Below, piece after piece: positions 31,215 through 42,179 of a DNA stretch of 64,000 nt (positions are counted from its first letter, which is position 1; each line of letters opens with the position of its first letter). The notes beneath the pieces were generated by a model, which was not told where the DNA came from, did no database searches, and worked only from the letters and a program-made list of their open reading frames with translations. This stretch comes from Ichthyophis bannanicus. Its lineage: Eukaryota > Chordata > Amphibia > Gymnophiona > Ichthyophiidae. The stretch covers positions 984,537,637 through 984,601,636 of the forward strand of contig CM066034.1 in the NCBI GenBank assembly GCA_033557465.1, in the 5' to 3' direction. Made by a program: the position numbers and the translations under genes.

Positions 31215-33554
31215 TCAGTCATCATCAAATGCTTGTGACTCTTGGGGTTAGAATCTACAGTTGCTTCTTCTCAATAGAGGCAATCCACTGCTTCATTCTA
31301 ACCCCTACACATGGATCTCTTTCCAAAAGACATCCATTTTTTCTATATTTCTATGAGCTGTCAGGATGTTCATGCCTATAGGTCACAGGTTTCTCCTCTT
31401 TTCCTGCTAAGGAAAGAGGTCTGACCACTATTAAATGGTAGTTCCTGTGCCTGCATGTATTTTTCCTTTCTATAGACTTACTACTTGGTAAGTCTTCTTC
31501 AGCTCTATTCTCTTCACCCTCTTACCAAGCTATTTCCTCTGTAAGAGCGGAATTAATTACAGAGGGCTTTTTTCTTCAGCCTCTCTAGTTTTCTCACTTT
31601 CCAGTGTGGAGTTTTCCTCTCTGAGTTACCTCTGTTTCCATCTTACTTTGGGGCAGCTTATCAGACATGTCCAGAGTTTCTACTCCTGTTCTGTCTGTTC
31701 TTTCTGTTTTTCAACAGTAAGATTCTTTCTGCTATCTTGCTAGCAGCTGCCTATGCAGGAGCCTTAATGTTTCGACCACTGGTTCTTGTCCACAAACAAC
31801 CAGATTTGTCCTCCACTAACATTCTGTCTAGTCTTAGTAGTGGCTCCAAGTCAGTGCTTCCATCTATCTTGGAGATTATCTCACTACAAGCTTTCTAGAT
31901 GGTCTTCTATTTCTGCCATCTCCATTCTCCTGGGTTTGGCAGCATAGTTGGCAGAGATACTGGCTCTCTAGCAGCCAGTTCTATCTCCTCATTCTCCTGC
32001 ATCATGCTCTCTGCAGTTCTACAGAGAAGCTTTCCACTATGGGCCCTTGCTAGAGAGCATGGGTTTTTTTTCTCCAACAGCTTTCTTAGATGGTTAGAAA
32101 AGGCTTTTCAGTCATGTCTCCCATGACTAGAAGGTTCTCCCTTCTTTTACTATCTCCTTTTGCCATAAAGGACATAGGCCTTCTCTTACCTAAGAGCTTA
32201 AGGAGTTGCCAATTCCCTGCTTTGGTCCATAGCATTCCCAATCGGGGATATGCTCTTTCTCCTTGCAGCTCGTCCTCATGGTAAGAACGTATGATACCTT
32301 TTGCCCTTCAGCAGGTCAACATGATACCTCATCCTTATCTGTCTTCTGTCTACTTACCATGCTAGAGTCTTGGACGACTAAGGACTTGCTGGCTACAGAT
32401 TGATATCATCCTCTGTTTTCATATGACCATCCTGGTTATTTTACTAGCTAGCATCCTTGTGGATCATAACCAAGAGGAATAGATTCTCTATATATCTTCT
32501 CAAGTAGGTTGCACCTCCTTGTTATTAGCTGAATCTTTCCTCTCCACATGTCCTATGTGAATTCCATGCTGTAGGCATATATCTGTCTGTTTAAATACAG
32601 ACACCCATATTTAGGCCTACATATTCATATTTATCTTTGTGTGTATTTTATGCCCTTCCATATCTCACTATAGATATATTCTTATATATATATATATATG
32701 TATCTGATGAGATATTTTATTATAGATAGATCTGTCTCCACATACTTATCTATCTCACTATCTATGCTCATATAGCTATCTGTTCTGACAGAGGGATTTT
32801 GCCCATACCTCTGCTATTCAGCAGGTTTGGGATTCTACACACACAACCACTCCTGTGGTAGTCAACAATTCTTATACCATAACCTAACAGGTTTAGGTAC
32901 CTCTGAAGCTCTCCGTACCTAATATCTCTCCTAGCTTACCCCAGTTAGGAGAGATATTGTGGATCTTCAGTTACTCACAGGCTTAACGCCTCAGGCATTT
33001 GTCTTCACCCTGGGATACAAGGGGTTCCCATACCCTCTCTCCCCACAAGGACTGTGCTTGTTTGTCCAAATCGGTTAGCCTTTCTCTTTTTGCTCCCAAG
33101 AGTGAGATACTCTGCCGCCAAAAGAGTTTGGTTTTTACCATACAGCTTTCGCTGAAGGCCCACCGCTTTTGTACTACCCCAGTTTTTTCTACCAGGGGTG
33201 CCTGTTACCCTTCAGGATTCTGACCTCTTCTGTTTTTCCTACAGGTTTATTACCTCCACTTTTCAGTGAGGTCCTCTTCACGGTTCCTCTACTGGCTTCG
33301 CAGTAGATCCATGAACCTCCATACTTCTATGAAATCCTGTTGGCGGAGGTCCATATTGCAATATTCTTTGCAATATCATTGATGACAATCATTATCCACA
33401 CATGGACTCCTTTCCTGCAGTCCTGTGCTAGGTTAGCTGTTCCACAGCATCTTCCTTCTTCAACTCCTACCCTCCATCCTCAGGATGCTTGGTGTTGTGG
33501 GGGACAGCATGTTCCAACCTATGCCATGCTCGGACTACAGGCATCTCAGCTTGG
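31215..33554 (+). other. Non-coding interior of DIRS family A
   Basis: Pyrimidine-rich DNA (many TCTT and CTCC runs) with only short open frames and simple repeats, including TATATA near 32688-32699. I searched by eye for YLDDW, TDAS and HxxR type motifs in all frames and found none. It may be replaced or strongly decayed RT-recombinase sequence, or captured foreign DNA. Confidence 0.55.
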
Positions 33555-33656
33555 GAGTCCCCATATGTGAAGACTCATTCCTGTTTGTTCCTGGAGATAG
33601 CACAGTTACTTACCTGTAACAGGTGATCTCTGGGAACAGCAGGAATAAGTATTCAC
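33555..33656 (+). repeat. DIRS family A internal complementary region
   Basis: The left half (33555-33597) is the inverse complement of the element's left end and the right half (33598-33656) that of its right end, joined head to head. In the DIRS model this copies the junction of a circular intermediate. Confidence 0.85.
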
Positions 33657-33739
33657 AACCCACCCACCTCCCCAGGAGTTGTATCTCTATCTATCTTTCC
33701 TTTCCTCTCTCTCTCTCTCTCTTTGTCTCAGCTATAAAA

Positions 33740-33929
33740 CTCAACTGAGGAGAGACAGTTGGAAAGGAGGGAAGGCAGCACGCAGGCGCTGAGGGATGCT
33801 CCCAAAAGCTTTCTGATTGGACGCTGGGGAGCGTTCCCGCGCAGGCTCCGTCGGTACCGACGTACCCATATGTGAAGACTTATTCCTGCTGTTCCCAGAG
33901 ATCACCTGTTACAGGTAAGTAACTGTGCT
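33740..33929 (+). repeat. DIRS family A right inverted terminal repeat
   Basis: Inverse of 28567-28724 with GTCGGTACCGAC at 33851-33862, plus an outer extension (CACCTGTTACAGGTAAGTAA) that pairs only with the internal complementary region. A CT repeat lies just inside near 33700-33722. Confidence 0.85.
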
Positions 33930-34075
33930 TTTTAATACAAGCATTGTGGAACCTGTATGTCTTTTGGGGAAACTGCTAGGTACTTAATGACCTAGATTGG
34001 CCACTGTTGGAAACAGGATACTGGGCTTGATGGACCTTGATTTGACCCAGTATGTCATATCTTATGTTCTTAATG
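33930..34075 (+). mobile_element. CR1 3' end fragment
   Basis: Reads GATTGGCCACTGTTGG, TACTGGGCTTGATGGACC and GACCCAGTATGTCATATC, the CR1 3' UTR seen inverted at 49506-49660. It separates DIRS family A from the second half of the split gene. Confidence 0.8.
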
Positions 34076-34811
34076 ACAAATGTTGTCAAGGCCATGGACA
34101 AAACAAAACCGGCTTCCAAGTATCTTAGCAGGAAATGTCTATGACTAAGGGGTATGTTTACTAAGCCGGGTTAACAGTTAACCCGGGCTATGTGCAACTA
34201 GGTCCCATGTTATTCAATGGGACCTAGTTGCAGATAGCCCGGGTTAACCGTTAGCCCGGCTTAGTAAACATACCCCTAAGTGAAGCTAAGATAAAGGAAG
34301 GTGTCTCTGTTGGTTCTCAGATTCGTGAATTTCTTTGAGATGATGCATTTAACCATGCACTATGTGGTAAAGAAAGGGCAGCATGGAAAGCCTTCCAATT
34401 AGTGGCTACACGTTTTTTCGGAAACAAGAAGGCAGACAACTTCAGGAAGTTAGTGGAAAAAGCATACAATGCATACAAAAATCTTGGCTTGCACTCTCAC
34501 CTTGATTTTTTTCCACTGAATTGAGGCGCGGTGAGCGATGAGCATGGCGAGCGATTTCATCAGAATAGTGCAGTGATGGAGAAAAGATTTCAAGGCAAAT
34601 GGAGCCCATCGATGCTTGCAGAATATTGCTGGACAGTGACAAGACACTCCATTTACAAAATACAAGAGACAAGCCAAGAAACGCGAAGTAGACACCGAAT
34701 AAGGTCTGAAATGAATACTAATGCATACACAGACATTTCTGGCTTTCTGTTTTGTACTAACTTTTTAAATAAATTGTATTTAAATAACCCTTTGGCTGAT
34801 TTGAACTTTTG
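34076..34811 (+). pseudogene. Unrecognised Cys-rich protein family, C-terminal part (broken)
   Basis: The reading resumes as TNVVKAMDKTKPASKYLSRK, breaks at the MITE (34149-34276), then continues LSEAKIKEGVSVGSQIREFL, KERAAWKAFQLVATRFFGNK, KLVEKAYNAYKNLGLHSHLD and, after a stop near 34522, SDEHGERFHQNSAVMEKRFQ with KWSPSMLAEYCW. Removing the MITE and one TAA joins the two sides in the same frame. At least three in-frame stops (near 34144, 34335 and 34522) show it is dead. The blocks are well defined and clearly protein-like, with a conserved-looking His/Glu-rich HGERFHQ motif, but I do not recognise the family. Confidence 0.6.
34149..34276. mobile_element. Harbinger-like palindromic MITE
   Basis: The 128-bp element begins GGGGTATGTTTACTAAGCC and ends with its inverse, GGCTTAGTAAACATACCCC. 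Nearly the whole element is one imperfect palindrome centred near 34212. It is flanked by TAA on both sides (34146-34148 and 34277-34279), the target type of PIF/Harbinger elements. Confidence 0.8.
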
Positions 34812-36551
34812 AACAACGATATGACAGGTCATATATATGGCAACCATAAACACATGAAAAGACCTAGGTTTATAATAATATGTGATTAAAAGTCTACTAC
34901 CAACATTATATATACACATAAAATAGAAAAGCTTAGATAGCTTTGAAACAGTAGCCAATTAGTGGTTTTAATTGTCATTTTTTAATTCAGCATATGAAAA
35001 TCCATAAGAATTGTTAGATTTTGTCTCTGAAGCAGACAACTTTTTAAAAACTGTTTCAGTGGTCTACAGACATGCATTTCCCATTTTACAATGGGAAGCA
35101 ACGTCTGTATTAAAGACATCTGCATGTTGGCTTCAGCACTTGCCCTGAGGCACACACAAGCGCCAACTCCCAGTCTGCACCGAGCATCTCAAGCAAAAGT
35201 CGAGTGCAAAAGCCAACGGAACCCCTGCCTCCCCCCCCTCCCCCCCAACATCATTGGACAGCGTTACAATATTATTGATTAATCCACAAATAGGAAATTG
35301 CATATTCATCCGATTCCAGCATCTTTAGGAAGACGTCTGAATCCATTTCAATTTGAAGAGAAGCAAAATACGTGTTTGTCTTGTCAATTATAACTTTAAC
35401 ACAAAAGGGTAATTTTGGAAATGTTATTATTCTCCATTTACATTTAGTGATCAAGGGGATTCTTTTCTATTTTTACCAGAATTTTCTGAGAATTTGCAAA
35501 CTAGGGATGTGCACAGGCAAAACATTGTTTTCATTTATTCCTTTTCTTGGTGTAGTGTGTTTGGTTAGTTTCACACGTTAGCTTTAATAGCAATATTTTT
35601 AATGCATACTATAGAATTTTAATGTCCACTAATTGACTTAATGCACATTAACGTGCACTAAATATTCTAAAGCATTCTAACAAATGTGCATTCCTATTGC
35701 AAGTGCTTACTTTCAAAGGAGGAAACATGGCAGTTGTACCAGATTAGAGTTACTATTACCAATTTTGGATCAACTAATAGTGTTTGGGAGTGCTTGAAGG
35801 TTTCGGAAAAAATATATGAAAAGTATGCTTTCTGGACCCTTTCTTGAGGGAAAGCCACTGAAGAATCTTGCAGAAATGGTTTTCGTATAGATCCACCTTG
35901 ACAAGAAAACCCAGTGACTGGATTATAGGGAGTCTGCATTGACTTGATGACACACATCACATTACATTATTACCAAAACCTTCCAGCACTCCCAAGACTA
36001 TTAGTCAGTGTTATCACCTGACTGCCCACAGAAACAGCAGGTGCAAAGGGATGGGTGCCCTTACGTTAGTTTTCCTTTGAAAATTAACTGCATAATATGT
36101 GTATACTTGCAGCAACATAGACTTTCTAAGTTTACCCTTAATTCATTGCCACAAATGTTTTAAATAATTCAGCAGTGATCCAAACAAACAAAATAATGAG
36201 GTCTCCCATTCCATTCTTTGTGTGTTATTATATGTTTAAAATTTTTGAAAGCCTTGCCTATCACCTCTATTGGAAATCTAAGAAACAGACTAATTGTTGT
36301 TTAAGGAATGTAGTAATTTCATTGTTTCATTAATCGAGCAGAATGGAATAATTAAGGAAAATATCAATAATTCTTTAAATTTATATTTTCAGACTACATG
36401 AGCTAACATTAGGAAATACCCGTTCAGATTATCCCTGGAGATGATAAAATCATTACAGATGTGAACTAGTTGTGTATTGGAATAACCAGAAACAATGAAA
36501 GAAGCATTTACTAATTTAACTGCATGCAATTTGTTTTTTGTTTGCTTTCAG
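34812..36551. other. Intron-like stretch
   Basis: AT-rich DNA without recognised repeats or coding pattern, leading into the NHLRC2 exon. A polypyrimidine tract and TTTGCTTTCAG form the 3' splice site at its right end. Confidence 0.6.
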
Positions 36552-37007
36552 ATGGCCTTGTTGTTGTGGGTGTCCATTCAGCCAAGTTTCCAAATGAAAA
36601 AGTTCTGGATAATATTAGAAGTGCGGTTCTTCGATACAACATCTCCCACCCTGTGGTGAATGATGCTGATGCAACTTTATGGCAAGAGCTCGAAGTGGCC
36701 TGCTGGCCCACTCTGGTCATCCTGGGACCACACGGAAACCTTCTTTTCTCGCTGGTTGGAGAGGGAAACAAAGAAAAGTTATTTTTATTCACCTCCATAG
36801 CTTTAAAGTATTACAAAGAGCAAGGAGACATCACAGACAGCTGTATTGCAATAAAGCCATACAGAGACTCGCTGCCGCCTTCTCCTTTGCTGTTTCCTGG
36901 AAAAGTGACAGTAGATATCTCTGGTGACATATTGGTGATAGCAGATACAGGACACCACCGGATTTTGGTTCTCAAGAAGAGTGGACAGGTCCTGCATGTT
37001 ATTGGTG
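36552..37007 (+). CDS. NHLRC2: NHLRC2 internal exon (thioredoxin-like to first NHL repeat)
   Basis: The 456-bp exon translates (after a split first codon) to [20 protein letters not shown] through [40 protein letters not shown] and [20 protein letters not shown] to [21 protein letters not shown] recognise this as NHLRC2: the C-terminal half of its thioredoxin-like domain, with the cis-Pro of CWPT, then a linker and the first blade of the NHL beta-propeller. The thioredoxin active-site Cys lie in an upstream exon not seen here. The acceptor is TTTGCTTTCAG and the donor GTAAGA; both ends are phase 1. No stop or frameshift is present, so the exon looks functional. NHLRC2 is a widely conserved vertebrate gene needed for viability. 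It is the only clear host exon in the window. Confidence 0.93.
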
Positions 37008-38185
37008 GTAAGAACTAGATATTTTCTGCAATATCAAATGATAAAAGCATGTTCAAGTAAGTCCCTTTAAGTTGTAAACTATTTCTAAATGTTTGAATAG
37101 CAGAACTGGGCCTTGTGTCCAATATGAGTAGCCACATACGAAATGTAATGAAGGCTTTCTACATGGACTTACTTTGGGCCATCCATTCCAGCTCTGTGTG
37201 AGCAGAGAATGGGGGTATGCAGTTCTAAGAATGCATATGTACTCAAGTAAAATGTACAAGTATGAGCAAATTTGGAAACATTTGAGGTTTCGCTCACCCT
37301 GAGATTCGCTGGAGGGATTCACTTACCATTTTATCATTAATTATAATGCCAGAAATGTCCATATTGGTACTGATGCTGTATTCCCAGAGGTTAGTTTCAC
37401 CAACAAGGCAAGTGGAATGAAACAGGCAGAGATTCACCTTGTTGGAAGCACTTAATTATGTGGAAGGACTGTTGGCACCTCTGTGGCATTTTCTATCCTT
37501 AATATGAGAACACTAAGAAATGACCAGTTTATTATCTCATGGAGTTTTCATCTTCCTAATAATACTAGTATTTCCATAGCACTGCAGTCTAGTCAAGACA
37601 TAATGATAAGACTTCAGGAGCTATTTATTATAGTTAACAAGGCTCTGATCAATGAGAGTCAGATTCTGAGATTTAAAAGACCGGTGGAAAATCATAACAT
37701 GCTAACCTACCTATTCTAGTCATTCAGTGCAGCCACAAGTAAAGCGTACAGTTGAGTGTTGGTGATGGAGGAGAAGGTTATGGCATAGAGTAGCTTGCCT
37801 CATGGATAGAGGTGGTGAGCCAGGGATATAGGGAGAGAAGAGAGTAGAGGTATAATACAGGGCCAACATTAGTGGGGAGCAACCAGGGCAGTATCACAGG
37901 AGGGCCCCTGCGTTACCCAGACCTGAAGGAGGTACAGCTTATTGCCAGGTTTTATGGCCCTCTTCAAGTTTTTGTCCTGAGTCTTAGAGTGCCTAACACC
38001 GACTTTGGCTTGAACTGTATGTGCACATGAATGGGAAGACTATTGTGTTAAGAAGTAATTCAGTGGGAGATTTACAAGGAGCAGGCTACATTTCTTTAAG
38101 TGGCAGTAATGAGAGAAAGAATAAGGGTTCAGTTGTGTGCTGGAAAAAATAAAAACAGATTTTGATGGTAATATAGCATAGGAAT
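37008..38185. other. Intron-like stretch after the NHLRC2 exon
   Basis: No coding pattern. Part of the sequence near 37740-37980 is purine-rich and may be old repeat DNA, but I cannot classify it. Confidence 0.5.
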
Positions 38186-38352
38186 CCCAAAATCCAGTCC
38201 CCAAGGTCTGTTTTTTCCAGGATTTCCACAATGGATATGAATGAAATTTGGGTGCATATTGCCTCTATTGCATACAGATATACATCATGCACGTCCATTG
38301 TGGAAATCCTGTCAACCAAACTGGTTTGTGATCCTCATGGACTAGATTTGGG
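38186..38352. repeat. Fold-back repeat (MITE-like)
   Basis: CAGGATTTCCACAATGGA (38218-38235) is the inverse of TCCATTGTGGAAATCCTG (38294-38311). Outer parts also pair loosely (CCCAAAATCCAGTCC with GGACTAGATTTGGG). No clear target duplication, so the class is open. Confidence 0.65.
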
Positions 38353-38801
38353 TACCTCAATTATAAAGAAAGAGATGATGGACCCAATATTCAGAGTGAT
38401 TAGCAGATCTGCTAACCGTGTTGATTGAGGCAACTGGGATATTTAGCGGCACTAACACAGTTCAGAGGTGTTGGAGCACTGTGTTCCATGGGGGGGGGCA
38501 AGCTCCAACCCTTGGCCAGCCAAACTCCACGTGGCTGCGATTGCCAGCCTTCCCATTCTTCTGCCTTTGGGAGATCAGGTCCCTGTGGGCCGACGTAGGG
38601 GAAGCTCCAATTGCAGCAGCAAAGATTCGGTGGGGCCAGGGCCCCTGTGGCCCCCCAATTCCAACACCTATGCAATTGTATCGCTGAGTATTCCCGGGTG
38701 CTGCCATTGAGTGCCTCAATTGCTAGCCAGCTAGCATCCGGGTATTCTGGGGGCAGAGTGGAGATGGCACCCAAGGATACCCGGGCAGTATCAATTTATT
38801 T

Positions 38802-38885
38802 TATTTAACATTTCTTATATACCGCCTTTCATGATATTCAACGATTGCCCCATTATCTCTATGCAGCGAGATAGGCACCTTAAAA
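38802..38885 (-). mobile_element. Short L2-like 3' tail
   Basis: TTTATTTTATTTAAC followed by TATACCGCCTTTC is the inverted tail plus hairpin half of the L2-like family. Only the end is preserved. Confidence 0.5.
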
Positions 38886-39029
38886 GGCTGCTTTCTGGCC
38901 AGCCCGGATGATCAATGCTGAGGGTCGAATATGGCCCTGGCATTGAATTACCGGGTTTTTAAGTTCCATGGCGATGGCTGGTCTCTTTACAAGAGCTAGC
39001 TGCTGCCTCTGAATATACTGTCTTGTCTA

Positions 39030-39465
39030 TGTTAAGTTTAAAATGGTGATGATGGGTAAGCAGATGGAGATTTTGGCTTGGAATTTTTGTTGAAATGTAC
39101 GTTTGGGAGTTATATAAAGATGGTACTGAAAGTCTTGAGAGGGAATTTGAGTGTCAAGAGAATGAATGAATGTAGAATGAAGAGAGTCAACAACAGAGTC
39201 CTGAGGCACACCGGGTCACAATGGAATAATGTTTGAGAAGGAGGAGGATCCATCAGAGAAGCCACTAAAAGTGTGATGAGAGATATAAGTAGAGAGCCAA
39301 GAGAGAACAGTCCCAAAATCCAGATAACAATGGGTCAAGGAATAGTTGGTGATAAATGGTGTTGAAAGAGCAGGCAGGTCAAGGACAATAAGGATCCAGT
39401 AAAGTCCCTTGGCCCAGACTGTGAAGAGGTCACAGTAAACCTTTGCCAGGACACCTGGAGTTTCT
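39030..39465 (-). pseudogene. L2-like RT fragment
   Basis: The minus strand reads GLYWILIVLDLPALSTPFIT, then DFGTVLSWLSTYISHHTFSG, FSDGSSSFSN and GVPQDSVV. These match L2-group RT motifs 4 and 5 (usually DLSAAFDTVD and GVPQGSVLGP). The catalytic ADD block is not found. Heavily decayed. Confidence 0.65.
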
Positions 39466-39675
39466 AGTCCCACAGGGCACCTGGGGTTTCTAGTCCCATA
39501 GGCGCTCCTTGTGGTTTTGGGCAAGCCACTTAACCCTCCATTGCCCATGTTCCCTGTAAGTATTAGCGTACGTGTCTCATATCCCCTCGTGTTAAATGTA
39601 TCCCTCAATTTTGTTGTGACCACTTTGATTGAAGGATAAGGTGGTATACAAAACTGTCTAAATAAATAAATAAAT
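39466..39675 (+). mobile_element. SINE-like repeat with L2-like 3' tail
   Basis: Contains TTGGGCAAGCCACTTAACCC, the conserved core-type word of MIR/L2-related SINEs, and ends with an ACCACTTT...AAGGTGGT hairpin and AAATAAATAAATAAAT. The hairpin shows a paired base change from the usual ACCGC...GCGGT. Confidence 0.6.
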
Positions 39676-39724
39676 GCATGCCAGGGCAGCAGATGCTAGA
39701 CATCTCCTAGTCCTCAGCTGTTGT

Positions 39725-39845
39725 GTTGTCTGTCTTGACTAGATTGTAGCTCTGAGCGGGGACCGTCTCATCCTTGCCTCTGTACAGTGCTGCGTATGCC
39801 TTGTAGCACTATATAAATGATTGGTGATAGTAGTAGTAGCAGATG
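39725..39845 (+). mobile_element. SINE or LINE 3' end with TAG-repeat tail
   Basis: AGATTGTAGCTCTGAGCGGG, then CTGTACAGTGCTGCGTATG and GCACTATATAAATGA, ending in TAGTAGTAGTAGCAG. This is a common vertebrate L2-related SINE end. Confidence 0.6.
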
Positions 39846-40394
39846 TGAATGGCAGTTTGGATATGAAAGGAAGGAGGGAGACAAAATGCTAATTAGCAGG
39901 GCAGGGTAAGGTCCATGGAATGTGAATTTTTCTAAGGAACAGTGTGATCACAGTATGTGTGAAGACAGCAAAAACCATTGCTTTAGGGAGGGATTGAGAT
40001 TGTAACAGGATTGGCATAGGGCAGAGATCCTCAAACTACGGATGCAGCCCTTGGAATATATTTTCTTGGCCCTCCATGCTTCCCATTGAAAAATATTATT
40101 TTGCCCATACACGCCATTCTGCGTCTTTCTTTCCCTCTTCAGCTAGCAGACTGACCAGCCCAGCCTCAGTCTTGGTGGGCTTATCTTGCTGTCCCCCCCC
40201 CGCCAAGTTTTCCCATTGTTCAGATCCTCCTCCTCCGCTCTATCAGGAAAGTGGCAGTAACCTTAAGAATAAGGTGAGAAAGCAATGGGGCTGGGAGTAG
40301 CCACTACCTCTGGAGACTGAGATTGTCAGATCTGCCAAAAGTGAAATGACCCAACCATTTGCAGGGCTGGCGCAATATCCGTCATACCAGGCAG
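39846..40394. other. Stretch with one hAT-like terminus
   Basis: CAGAGATCCTCAAACTACGG near 40022-40041 has the style of a hAT-Charlie end, but no partner end was found. Otherwise nothing recognised. Confidence 0.4.
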
Positions 40395-41590
40395 TTGCCT
40401 AAGGTGCCAACACCTTGAGCCAACTCCAGTCCAGTGCAGGCGCTTGGATTATGCTCATCCACCAGGAGGGGGAGACTGAGAACAGCAAGCTCAAAATTTT
40501 TCTTTTAAGTAGCCTGTGCTTCCCTGCAGAGCCAGTATTTCTCAGTCTCCAGCAGGTGGACTATGTGTTGTTTTCCTTAGTTAAGTGCTGGGCCGCTATT
40601 TTGGGGTGCAGAACCCAATGGCACCGGCTCACTCCCCTAGCTAGCTGCTCCTAATTCCCTCTGGGCAGTAGGAGACAGCTGCTACCCCCTTCCTCTCCTC
40701 CCCAACTCTTGGGAGGAGGCTGGGGATTGAGCTCTTTGCTCCTGTTTAAATCCGTAAAAAAAAAAAAAAAACAGGCAACATCGGGAGAGGCAGCAACAGC
40801 ACTGCAGGACCCCCAGGAGCCGGTGAGTCAGGGTGGGGGGAGGTTCCTGTGCGGCACGCACATGGCTGACAACATGCAACAACCGCGAGAGCTTGCCCTC
40901 CGCGGTAGGGCTCTGCCTCACCGGTGTTAGAGAGCACGGCTGCCACAGGTACACTTAGATTGTGAGCCCTTCGGGGACAAGGGAATAAAAAGTACCTGTT
41001 AGTATACATGTAAACCGCACTGATTCTAAAGAGCGCGGTATTAAAAAAGAAATAAATAAAATAAATAAATAAATAGTCAGCAGTCCAGCTGCATCAGAGG
41101 CAGCCATGGAGGGGCTTTCTGGCCCCGAGTGCCCTTTGGGGAGGGGGGAAGGCCGGGACACCCACGGTTCTGGCGGGAACAGCCACCATCTTGTCTGCTA
41201 CTTCTGCTTCTGCCTCAGAACGCAGAAAAACTCCTTTTTTGAAGTCTGTAGCCCCTGAGCCCCTGGGGTGGTTGGAGGGGATCAGAATATCAGGGGCAAG
41301 TCCCCCTTTTCCCAGGTGTTTGTGTTATTGCAGCATCAGGGCCTTTTTCATGCAGCAAGGCCCTGGGGGGGTCCCCTGATTGGCGGTCTCCCTCCTTGCA
41401 GGGAGGGGGGGGGGACTGTCAGTCCTGGTGACAGGAAAGCGTCCATGCCAGGAGAGATCCCTGGACTTTGAAGGAGTCTTCATGGGGCCCTTGGGGTCTT
41501 AGGGGCTCTAGAGGATCCATATGATTATTTGGAGGATCCGGACCTTGAGAAGAGGGGGAGCTCCCTGCTAGGGAGGATTCCATAAAGAAA
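40395..41590 (+). mobile_element. DIRS family C 5' end and gag N-terminus
   Basis: The left part carries an inverted pair near 40460-40562 (CCACCAGGAGGGGGAGACTG and CAGTCTCCAGCAGGTGG), like the terminal region of a DIRS element, then a GC-rich leader. Downstream the sequence near 41510-41590 encodes EDPYDYLEDPDLEKRGSSLL, in the acidic style of the gag start at base 2-150. A short L2 or SINE tail (40950-41076) interrupts it, and a CR1 truncates it at about 41590. Confidence 0.5.
40950..41076 (+). mobile_element. SINE/L2-like 3' tail
   Basis: TTAGATTGTGAGCCCTTCGG, then an AACCGCACTG...GCGCGGT hairpin and an AAATAAATAAATAAAT tail. Inserted in the DIRS fragment. Confidence 0.75.
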
Positions 41591-42179
41591 TATTTCCGCA
41601 TATTACTCCTGAGTCTATCCCCTTTCATCCTCATCCTGTGTCTCTTCATAGCATTTATGCCATGGAGATATTTAAACATCTCTATCATATCTCTCTATCC
41701 CACCTTTCCTCTAAAGTATAGATATTTCTTAATCCTATCCTCATATGCTTTAAAATGAAGGCCACTAACCCTTTTAGTAGCCATCCTCTGTACTGACTCC
41801 AACCTGTTTATCTCCTTTTGAAGGTGTGGTCTCCAGAACTGTGCGTGATGCTCCGGCTGAGGTTGCGCCAAAGACCTATACAGAGGTACTATCACCTCCT
41901 TTTTTCTGTGGCCGTTCCTCTCCGTATGCGCCCAGGCATCCTTCTGGCTTTTGCTGTTGCCTTTCTTGTGTGTTTGGCTACTTTAGGATCGTTCGAGACA
42001 ATCACGCCCAGGTCCCACTCTTCTTTTGTTGACAGTAGTATTCCCCCCCCCCCCACTTCACTGTACCGCTCCCTTGGATTTTTGCAGCCCAAAATGCACG
42101 ACCCTGCATTTTTTAGCATTAAATCTCAGCTGCCAAATTCTAGACCATTTTTCAGGCTTAGCTAGACCCCTTTTCATGT

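Larger units (their letters stand above)
28567..33929 (+). mobile_element. DIRS family A element with gag but no visible RT or recombinase
   Basis: The ends are inverted repeats: 28567-28724 (TCTCCAGGAACAAGCAGG... ending CTGTCTCTCCTCAG) matches the reverse complement of about 33740-33900. An internal complementary region at 33555-33656 repeats both outer ends in inverted form, which is the hallmark of DIRS elements (circular-junction template). The gag ORF at 28947-31214 is intact. The next 2.3 kb, where family B has RT, RNase H and tyrosine recombinase, shows no such motifs. It is inserted in CR1-derived DNA that itself splits the gene at 25717. No target duplication is expected for DIRS. 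Confidence 0.85.

Noticed and set aside
32680..32700. TA repeat and other microsatellites (CT near 33705, GGG near 18171 and 21420)
   Set aside because: Simple repeats of ordinary kind without further meaning.
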